From Nitrospinaceae bacterium (GTDB lineage: Bacteria; Nitrospinota; Nitrospinia; Nitrospinales; Nitrospinaceae): a stretch of 64,000 bases of DNA. This document shows, piece after piece, positions 35,212-42,168 of this stretch. How positions within the stretch are numbered: position 1 is the stretch's first letter; every line of letters starts with the position of its first letter. The notes beneath the pieces were generated by a model. That model did no database searches. It was given only the letters and a program-made list of their open reading frames with translations, and was not told the DNA's origin. Made by a program: the position numbers and the translations under genes. The stretch covers positions 50,991 to 114,990 of the forward strand of contig JAJDBJ010000065.1 of NCBI GenBank assembly GCA_029261395.1, written 5' to 3'.

Positions 35212-35667
35212 ATGGATAAGGGAAAACTGGAACAACTGGCCAAAGATTTAAGAAAAGAAGCCCCACGAAGTCCGCGAGAGGTTTTGGGCGGCTACGTCAT
35301 CCTCGCCCGTTGTCTGGACAAATGCCGCGCGTTCCTATTGGGAATGAATGGCGAATACAATTACTGGTACTGCTCGTTGTGCGCTCAGCTGGAAGAATTT
35401 ACCGGAGTCGATCATGAGGTCATGAAGGAGTTTGTAGCCACAGGTGTGACTGATGAAGAAGTTGCGACATGGTTCAAGGAGCAATCCAAAGTCAAAGACC
35501 CTATGGATGTCATCCGGTGGAACAATAAAATGCGCGGCATGCGGTTGAGCGAAATGTCGGACGACGCGCAGGAATACATGGAAAAGTATATCCGGGAAAC
35601 ACTGCCCCCGTACCCGCCGGTATACGTCCTCTTCGATGTCTACGATATCGAAGAGGGAAGGATGTAG
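35212..35667 (+). CDS. DUF5069 family protein
   Basis: 151 residues. The pattern LRKEAPRSPREVLGGYVILARCLDKCRA, LLGMNGEYNYWYCSLC and a final LPPYPPVYVLFDVYDIEEGR is typical of DUF5069 proteins, a bacterial family without a known function. Three cysteines cluster in the first 65 residues. An AAGGA box lies seven bases before the ATG. It is 30 bases after the aldehyde dehydrogenase gene and is followed by an intrinsic terminator, so it closes this operon. Confidence 0.8.
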   Translation: MDKGKLEQLAKDLRKEAPRSPREVLGGYVILARCLDKCRAFLLGMNGEYNYWYCSLCAQLEEFTGVDHEVMKEFVATGVTDEEVATWFKEQSKVKDPMDVIRWNNKMRGMRLSEMSDDAQEYMEKYIRETLPPYPPVYVLFDVYDIEEGRM

Positions 35668-35711
35668 TCTGTTCTCTGCACACCCCGATAATGTCTTTGG
35701 AAAATATATAA

Positions 35712-35742
35712 CCCTTCTCCCTTCCTTGGGAGAGGGGTTTTT
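35712..35742 (+). terminator. Intrinsic terminator after the DUF5069 gene
   Basis: A 10-bp stem (35712-35721 with 35728-35737, one G-U pair), a six-base loop and five T. It lies 44 bases after the stop codon. Confidence 0.8.
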
Positions 35743-36677
35743 AAATGGTCAGTCAACTTACTTCAAGGTAACCCTGGCGGGGGCTTGGCAGAGGGCCTAT
35801 ATTAGTTACAGGGAAGGGGTTGGAGAGACCCTTGCCTGGAGAGAGTTTAGGAAGTACGGGCGGGTCCACCTGCCATCCTTGACCGAAGCAACAGAAGGTT
35901 GGTCGGGATGTGGGTTGGGTGAGTCCGCCCGGTAAAACCGGGGGTTGTCGGAACAAAATTTGAAAGTGTTTTCATCCCAGACGGTGTCTGCATCGTAGGG
36001 GGAACGGATATACCGGCGGAATTGGTCATAAGTATATTGTGACCAAACTTTAAAGAGAGTCGGTGCCGGGTGTGGTTGTCAGGGTAGAGATGGCCAGCCA
36101 GCACGACTCCATCCCGCCGGGATTTTTTGCGTATCTGGCGAAGCATCTGCCGGGTTTGCAGGGCAAGCCCTTCATGTAGCCAGTCTCAATCCTGTCGCAA
36201 CGTTCGGACCACCGGAGCGCGAGGCTCCCGAAAAAACATCCCCACCCTCCATGCAGTTGCGGAGTATCCCCGCAGGCCAACGTGGCACGGGATCCAAAAT
36301 TAAACCACAGATAAACACGGATGAAAACCCAGATCCTTCACGGAGTTTATCCTGAGCTTGTCGAAGGATTCAGGACGACAATTCGTAACGTTTAACTGTC
36401 ATTCTGAGGAGCGTTAGCAAGCCTGCCCTGAGCCTGCCGAAGGAAAGAATCTGTGTTTTACTTCATGCGCCCCCTTTGTGAAGGGGGGCTGGGGGGATTT
36501 GTGTTTATTGTTTTCTTATCCGAAGAAGCCTCTTATATAAAAATAATCCGCCAACGAGATTAAACCTAAAACTGTGCTTGAAACCATTTCAAATTACACC
36601 GTGTGATATGGGTTGGCATTTATCCCGTGAACCTATCAAGGCGGTGTTATAGCTTGAGGGTGGAAAACGAATACGGA
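35743..36677. other. Gene-poor region with repeats
   Basis: About 935 bases without a convincing gene. 35750-36290 has short open pieces in several minus-strand frames (for example one reading YDQFRRYIRSPYDADTVWDE near 35950-36030) with stops or shifts between them and no ribosome sites, which might be a decayed gene. 36324-36459 is a family A repeat, 36468-36502 a C/G hairpin of the same type as the 38-bp repeats, and 36530-36677 is AT-rich. Confidence 0.5.
36324..36459. repeat. Palindromic intergenic repeat, family A copy 4 (enlarged)
   Basis: Ends AAAACCCAGATCCTTC and AAAGAATCTGTGTTTT pair as in copy 3, and GTCATTCTGAGGAGCGTTAGC lies inside. The copy is longer than the others because two segments of the type CCTGAGC-TGTCGAAGG are inserted, one in each half. 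Confidence 0.65.
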
Positions 36678-37679
36678 TTAAGAGCCGGGATACAGCTCAA
36701 GGATGGTGGGGATGTGCGTGTTGGAATGGGCGGGTATGCGGCCGCCGAGATGGGTTACCACCTGTGCGGCGCAGTAGGAACCGAGGATGCCAGATTCTTT
36801 CAAACTATGATTGTGGATGAGTCCATGCAATGAACCGGCGGCATAGAGATCGCCTGCGCCAGTGGTATCGACCGCCTTGACTTGAAACGGGTCGATATTA
36901 ATTTTGGCGTGTTGCGAGTTGGCGGCCCACGATCCTTCAGCACCGCGCGTCATAAACAGGGTATCGACCATGCCTTTCAGTGCGGCAAAGGCCTGCTCGT
37001 CTTTTTCCTCGCCGGTCATGGCCCGCGCTTCGACATTGTTGCAGAACAGGATGTCCACCTTCCAGCGAATGAAATCGACCAACGATTCCTTGTAGGTGTT
37101 GACCACGAACGCGTCACTCAGGGTGAAGGCGACAGGCACTCCGGCATGGCGTGCGGTATCGGCCATTTTCATGGCGGCGGCACGGGTTTCATCACCCGTC
37201 CACAGGTAGCCCTCGATGTATACGGTTCGCGCTTCTTTGATGATGGTTTCATCCACGTTGTCGGGAAGCAGTTCCGATGAGATACCGAGGTGTGTGAGCA
37301 TGGTGCGCTCACTGTCCGGCGTGATAAGGATCAGACAGGTGCCGGTGCCGTCGGTTTGCGAGTCCGGACCGGGAAAGCCGACGCCGCAATCTTTCATGTC
37401 ATCCGTGTAATGTTTACCGAAGGTATCGTCAGCGACCCGGCCCAGGTAATAAGCCTTGCCGCCGAGTGCAGAAAAGCCGTGGATGGTGTTGGCCGCGGAC
37501 CCGCCGGAGACGATCTTCTGAGCCTGGCTGGAGATTTGGGTCAGGACTTGGTCCTGATTCTCTTTAGTGGACAGCGTCATGCCGCCTTTGGTGACTTCAA
37601 ATTGTTGCACCATATCTTCGGAGACCTGTACCTCAATATCCACCAGCGCGTTGCCAATACCCACTAAATCATAGCTCAT
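36678..37679 (-). CDS. PfkB-family carbohydrate/nucleoside kinase
   Basis: 333 residues from the ATG at 37679, with AGGA six bases upstream; the frame stays open 44 codons further up, across the divergent dacB promoter. The start YDLVGIGNALVDIEVQV and VSGGSAANTIHGFSALGG near residue 52 fit the PfkB N-terminal signature. The second signature is VDTTGAGDLYAAGSLHGL near 278, with the catalytic Asp. The pattern is closest to adenosine kinase-like members common in proteobacteria. It phosphorylates a sugar or nucleoside with ATP in the cytoplasm. It is divergent to the dacB-like gene. Confidence 0.88.
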   Translation of the reverse strand: MSYDLVGIGNALVDIEVQVSEDMVQQFEVTKGGMTLSTKENQDQVLTQISSQAQKIVSGGSAANTIHGFSALGGKAYYLGRVADDTFGKHYTDDMKDCGVGFPGPDSQTDGTGTCLILITPDSERTMLTHLGISSELLPDNVDETIIKEARTVYIEGYLWTGDETRAAAMKMADTARHAGVPVAFTLSDAFVVNTYKESLVDFIRWKVDILFCNNVEARAMTGEEKDEQAFAALKGMVDTLFMTRGAEGSWAANSQHAKINIDPFQVKAVDTTGAGDLYAAGSLHGLIHNHSLKESGILGSYCAAQVVTHLGGRIPAHSNTHIPTILELYPGS

Positions 37680-37805
37680 CGTGTTTCCTGCGTTGAAATA
37701 AGGTGATTTAAAATTTTCGAAACCGAATCGTATGGAAATGGCTCCGTCAAGCTGTCTTGCCCAAGCGTAGTGGTAAAGCATACGGTGCATGACGGAAATT
37801 GTCAA

Positions 37806-37834
37806 TTGCATTGAAAATATTACGCTTGTACAAT
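37806..37834 (+). promoter_or_regulatory. Sigma70-type promoter of the dacB-like gene, leaderless
   Basis: TTGCAT (37806-37811), a 17-base spacer and TACAAT (37829-37834). Only six bases separate the -10 box from the ATG at 37841, so transcription is expected to begin at the A of the start codon. Confidence 0.75.
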
Positions 37835-37840
37835 TTAGAG

Positions 37841-39382
37841 ATGGACTTCACATCGATTAAAAAGCAACTCTTCCTCGCCGTTTTCAGTTTGGCGCTATGT
37901 TTGGCACCGGGACTCGTGCTGGCCGAGGATTATGAGACGGATGCCGACCCCGCCATCGAAAATTTTCGTAACGCAGTCGATTCGATTTTAGCGCAGTCCT
38001 GCAATAAGGGATTGCGTGTTGGCGCCAAGTTCTATTCGCTGGATCGCGAGCAGGTGATCTACGCCCGCAACAGCGACACTCTGTTTACGCCGGCATCCAA
38101 CATGAAAATATTTACTTCCGCCATGGCGCTCAAAAAAGTGGGGCCGGATTATCGTTTCCATACCCGCCTGTATACCACTGGTAAAATCGAGGGCACGGTA
38201 CTCAAGGGCGATTTGTACATCAAGGGTTTTGGCGATCCCAGTCTGGTGACTGAACAGATGTGGATTCTGGTAAACGAGTTGAAAAATTTATCCATCACCA
38301 AAGTCACAGGGAATATCATCGCCGACAACAGTTATTTCGAAGGGCAGGGTCGGTTGAAGACCTGGTCGTCTTACAAGGGTCCCGAAGCCTATCTGGCACC
38401 CGCCGGAGCCTTGTCGTTCAATTTCAATACCGTGACGGTTCACGTCGCGCCGGGGAAAAGGCCGGGGGATAAACCCAGCGTGATGGTGGACCCGGATATT
38501 GAATATTTTCGAGTCAGAAATAAAGCGGTGACCACCGTGAATAAGCGGAGTCGGCGTAAATTGATCGTCAACCGTCTGGAACGCAGAAACCATGACGAGA
38601 TCGTCATCAAGGGACGGCTTCCCAAGAACGTGGCCCGCAAGAAATTTTATCTCAATGTCACCGATCCGCAGAGGTACACCGCTACCGTCTTCAAACGATT
38701 TCTCAATCAGGCGGGAGTGCGCGTGACCGGTAAGGTGAAGACGGGACGGGTACCCACAGGCGCCACTTTGGTGTTGGATCATGAATCACCGCCACTGGGA
38801 AGGATTCTGCGCGGCCTCAATAAATTCAGCAACAACTTCGTCGCCGAACAGATTTTAAAAACGTTGGGGGCTCAATTTAAGGGCGAACCCGGAACTACGG
38901 AAAACGGCGTTCTGTTGTTGCAGGACTACATGCAGGAACTCGGCTTCACTCCTGACCAGTACCGTATGGTCGATGGCTCCGGCCTCTCAAAGACCAATCT
39001 GGTCACCCCGGACCAGGTGATTGCCCTGTTGGAAGATGCGCATTCCGATCTCAGTATTTTTCCCGAGTTCATTTCTGCGCTCGGTGTGATGGGTCTCGAT
39101 GGCAGTGTGGAAGACCGCATGGACAACAATAAGTCAGCCCAGAAGATTCGCGTGAAAACGGGAACCTTGAATCACGTCAGCGCGTTGTCGGGTTACTTTC
39201 AATCGCAGGACGGTGAGCGGTTTGCATTTTCCATTCTGTTGAACGATGTGAAGTGTTCCAACGGCAGGGCGATGAGACTGCAAGATGAGATTATGGAGAT
39301 GGCTTTGAAATTTCAGCGGGAAATCGCTGAAGAGAAGGAACCCCAGATTCAGTATGGTGGGGGGATTCTGAAACAGGATTAG
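37841..39382 (+). CDS. dacB: D-Ala-D-Ala carboxypeptidase/endopeptidase (PBP4, S13)
   Basis: 513 residues. A signal peptide covers residues 1-28 (MDFTSIKK, hydrophobic core, LVLA). The three penicillin-binding motifs are visible: SxxK in ASNMKIFTSAMALKK near residue 89, SxN in NKFSNNFVAE near 330, and KTG in VKTGTLNHVSALSG near 440. It trims and cleaves cross-links in murein in the periplasm. The start at 37841 is chosen because a promoter with its -10 box six bases upstream excludes the in-frame start at 37799. Its stop overlaps the convergent GQRN-rich gene by four bases. Confidence 0.92.
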   Translation: MDFTSIKKQLFLAVFSLALCLAPGLVLAEDYETDADPAIENFRNAVDSILAQSCNKGLRVGAKFYSLDREQVIYARNSDTLFTPASNMKIFTSAMALKKVGPDYRFHTRLYTTGKIEGTVLKGDLYIKGFGDPSLVTEQMWILVNELKNLSITKVTGNIIADNSYFEGQGRLKTWSSYKGPEAYLAPAGALSFNFNTVTVHVAPGKRPGDKPSVMVDPDIEYFRVRNKAVTTVNKRSRRKLIVNRLERRNHDEIVIKGRLPKNVARKKFYLNVTDPQRYTATVFKRFLNQAGVRVTGKVKTGRVPTGATLVLDHESPPLGRILRGLNKFSNNFVAEQILKTLGAQFKGEPGTTENGVLLLQDYMQELGFTPDQYRMVDGSGLSKTNLVTPDQVIALLEDAHSDLSIFPEFISALGVMGLDGSVEDRMDNNKSAQKIRVKTGTLNHVSALSGYFQSQDGERFAFSILLNDVKCSNGRAMRLQDEIMEMALKFQREIAEEKEPQIQYGGGILKQD

Positions 39383-40260
39383 TTTCTAAAGGTTTTCTGA
39401 TTTTCTTTTCGATCTTCCTCAAGTAATTTATTCCAGTCGCGCTTGACGCGCGGCGCTTCCTGAAAATCCTGATAAATACCCCGGGCCAGTTCCAACCGGT
39501 CCACCCCTTCCGGCGCAACCTGAATATCCAACTGCGCCAGGCCCATATCAAAATCCCGGTTCAGCAGGGATTCGGGATCCATATCGTACTCCTTTAAGGC
39601 TTGCTTGATCATTCCCGGTTCGGAGCGGAAGCGGTTCGCGACCTCGTTGATGTTGGAGGTGCGGTATCCCTTGTCCTGGGTTATGCCTAAGTGGTAGGCG
39701 CAGAATAATTCGAAAGGATCGATGTTGCCGACTTGCTTGCCGCTCTGGCGAGGCGCTGAACTCTGTTGTGCGGAGGCTGGTTTTTGGGCGGCATTATCCT
39801 TGCCGGGAGGGGAATGCGGTTTGTTGCGCGTTTGATTCCGATTGGGTTGGCCTGATCGGCTTTTGGTGTTGGAGGGTTTGTTCTTTCCACGCGAGTGGGT
39901 GTCACTGCCATTTTTGTTTTCGTTCCTTTTCTTCGCCTTTGGGTCCCATTCGTTTCTTTTAATCGTTGGCATATGGGAACTCAAGGTACTGGTATCCGAA
40001 GCCCAGGCCTGGGAAATTTCGTTGCGGCTTTTCCCGCGGGAGGACGTGTTGCGCTGACCGGTATTGGACCTTTGTTGTCCATTGCCGGGACTGTTGGAAG
40101 ACGCGTTGCGTTGACCGCTACTGGGTCCCTTCTCATTGCGCTGACCGCCGGAAGTGGAGGTTCTTTGCCCCTTGCCGCCCTGCGTGCCGCTCTTGCCGGC
40201 AGGTTTGCGGTTCTTCTGCCCCCGGCGTTGCGAAGGATTGGATTGACCTGAATTTCTCAA
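39379..40260 (-). CDS. Disordered GQRN-rich protein with conserved C-terminal domain
   Basis: 293 residues with a TTG start and an AAGGA box seven bases upstream. Residues 1-175 are low complexity: Gln, Asn, Ser, Gly, Arg and Lys dominate, the tetrapeptide GQRN occurs three times, and there is almost no hydrophobic residue, so this part should be disordered and strongly basic. From about 178 a compact, helical, acidic domain follows (IDPFELFCAYHLGITQDKGY, VANRFRSEPGMIKQALKEY, then VDRLELARGIYQDFQEAP). The layout is like that of RNA- or DNA-binding proteins with RGG/SR-type tails, but no known family was recognised. The gene converges on dacB with overlapping stops and lies upstream of... 40 bases from the pepF stop on the same strand. 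Confidence 0.75.
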   Translation of the reverse strand: MRNSGQSNPSQRRGQKNRKPAGKSGTQGGKGQRTSTSGGQRNEKGPSSGQRNASSNSPGNGQQRSNTGQRNTSSRGKSRNEISQAWASDTSTLSSHMPTIKRNEWDPKAKKRNENKNGSDTHSRGKNKPSNTKSRSGQPNRNQTRNKPHSPPGKDNAAQKPASAQQSSAPRQSGKQVGNIDPFELFCAYHLGITQDKGYRTSNINEVANRFRSEPGMIKQALKEYDMDPESLLNRDFDMGLAQLDIQVAPEGVDRLELARGIYQDFQEAPRVKRDWNKLLEEDRKENQKTFRN

Positions 40261-40300
40261 AATGAATTCCTTTGTAAGAAATGAAAAACTAAAATGGCTC

Positions 40301-42109
40301 TTATGAGGTTAAAGCCTGTAATTCGCCGACCAGTTCACCGAATTTTCCCAATGCGGTTTCAATGGGCTCCGGGGAGTTCATGTCGACTCCTGCGCCCTTC
40401 AAAAGATCGATGGGGAATTTGGAGCCGCCTGATTTCAAAAAGTTGAGGTAGGCACTCAGTTCCTTTTCGCCGCCGTTGAGGACTTTGTTGGACAGAGCAT
40501 AAGCGGCGGAAATTCCGGTGGCGTATTTGTAAACGTAAAATCCAAAATAAAAATGTGGGATGCGCAAACACTCAAGTGAAAGGCAATCATCCAGAACGAC
40601 GCCTTCACCGAAATAGATTTCCAGTAGTTTTCTGTAGATATCCTGGAAGGCTTCCACCGTCAACGGTTGCCCCGCTTCAGCCGCCTGATGCGTTTGGTGT
40701 TCAAACTCGGCGAACATGGTTTGCCGGATCAGCGTACCACGGATATTATCAATCTCGCGGCTGATCAGGTAAATGCGCATGTCGCGGCTGATATCCTGGC
40801 TCAGAAAATAACGCGTCAACAGCGCCTCGTTGAAAGTAGAGGCGACCTCTGCCACGAAAATGGTGTAATCCGCGTAAACGTAAGGCTGGTTCTTGTTCGA
40901 GAAATGCGAGTGCATGGAATGGCCGGCTTCATGCGCGAGGGTGTAAACGCTGTTGATGTTGTCGTCCCGATAGTTCATCAGGATAAACGGGTTGGAATCG
41001 TAACAGCCGGAGGAGTATGCGCCGCTCCGCTTGCCTTTATTTTCATAACGATCCACCCAGCGCTTGTCGAGCAATCCCTCTTTCATGACGCCGACATAAT
41101 CGCTTCCCAAAGGTTCCAGCGCTTCGGATATCTTTTCCACTGCTTCCTCGTAAGGCATGTGCCATTGGAGATCTTTCACCAGAGGGACATTGTTGTCGTA
41201 GGCGTGCAATGCGTCCAGACCCAGAATCCGTTTGCGTATATCAAAATACTGATACAGCGGGTCCAGATGGTTGTGGACGGTTTGTATGAGATTGTCGTAC
41301 ACCTCGACGGGTATATTTTCGTAGAACAGATTCATTTCGCGGACAGACGGATAGTTTCTCGCCTGCGCGTAAAAAATATTTTTTTTGATGCTGGCGGACA
41401 GGAGGGACGAGTAGGTGAACTTGTGATTTTCGTAAGCCTGGTAGAACGTTTCGAATACTTCCTTGCGGATTCGTCGGTCTTGCTTTTGCAGAAGGCTTTG
41501 CAGATTGCCCTGGGTGATGGCGATCTCTTTACCTTCCTCGTCTTTCACCGTGCCCAGTTTCAGGTCGGCATTGTCCAACATGTCGAATGCGTTGTTGGGC
41601 GCGCGCGCGATTTCCGATGATGCCGCCAGCAAGGACTCTTCCTTTTTAGAGAGAGTATGTTGGCGATAACGCAACTGCCGTTCGAGATAGAGTGTGTATA
41701 ACTCCAGGTCCGGGTGATCAAGAAAACCCTGCATCGTCGCTTCCGGGATTTCCATGATCTCTGAATTGATGAAGCTCCGCGCCTGTTGATACTGGGTCAG
41801 CAGGCGGGTGACTTTTTCATAGTTGCCCTGATGAAGGTTGTTGGTTTTGTCTTCATCGTTGCGCAGGTGGGCGAAGGCGTGCACCTTTTCCAGCGTCCGG
41901 GAAAACGCCATGTCGAACTCCAAGCAGGCCTTAAGCTTGTCGGCGGATTCTCCCAGCGTTCCCTGAAACGATGCGTACTGTTGCATCTGCGATTCCAAAG
42001 ATTGGAAATCCGCCTGCCAGGTTTCGCTCGAAGCGTACAGGCCGTCCAGGTCCCAGGTGTCATTCGCCGGGATGGAGTCTCGGGTTGTGAGTTCTATCGT
42101 TGCTTCCAT
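40301..42109 (-). CDS. pepF: Oligoendopeptidase F
   Basis: 602 residues, the full length of the M3B family. The zinc motif is LAHEAGHSMHSHFS (HExxH) near residue 395, with YTIFVAEVASTFNEALL downstream that provides the third ligand Glu. The start RDSIPANDTWDLDGLY is typical of PepF. It cleaves short peptides in the cytoplasm. No Shine-Dalgarno box is seen; TATAAT lies eight bases before the ATG, predicting a leader of about two bases. Confidence 0.93.
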   Translation of the reverse strand: MEATIELTTRDSIPANDTWDLDGLYASSETWQADFQSLESQMQQYASFQGTLGESADKLKACLEFDMAFSRTLEKVHAFAHLRNDEDKTNNLHQGNYEKVTRLLTQYQQARSFINSEIMEIPEATMQGFLDHPDLELYTLYLERQLRYRQHTLSKKEESLLAASSEIARAPNNAFDMLDNADLKLGTVKDEEGKEIAITQGNLQSLLQKQDRRIRKEVFETFYQAYENHKFTYSSLLSASIKKNIFYAQARNYPSVREMNLFYENIPVEVYDNLIQTVHNHLDPLYQYFDIRKRILGLDALHAYDNNVPLVKDLQWHMPYEEAVEKISEALEPLGSDYVGVMKEGLLDKRWVDRYENKGKRSGAYSSGCYDSNPFILMNYRDDNINSVYTLAHEAGHSMHSHFSNKNQPYVYADYTIFVAEVASTFNEALLTRYFLSQDISRDMRIYLISREIDNIRGTLIRQTMFAEFEHQTHQAAEAGQPLTVEAFQDIYRKLLEIYFGEGVVLDDCLSLECLRIPHFYFGFYVYKYATGISAAYALSNKVLNGGEKELSAYLNFLKSGGSKFPIDLLKGAGVDMNSPEPIETALGKFGELVGELQALTS

Positions 42110-42117
42110 GTATTAAA

Positions 42118-42123
42118 ATTATA
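42118..42123 (-). promoter_or_regulatory. -10 box of pepF, near-leaderless
   Basis: Perfect TATAAT ending eight bases before the pepF ATG. The -35 region is poor (TTGAAT at a 20-base spacing is the best match). Confidence 0.5.
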
Positions 42124-42168
42124 ATCCAGTGATATGGGAAAGTATTCAACCAACTTCAACAAGAGGGG

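Noticed and set aside
35847..36146. Minus-strand 99-codon frame in the gene-poor gap
   Set aside because: No ribosome site, no recognisable motif and its protein-like part shifts to another frame; left as possible decayed sequence.
40667..41620. 317-codon plus-strand frame opposite pepF
   Set aside because: Antisense shadow; pepF has an intact HEAGH zinc site and family length.
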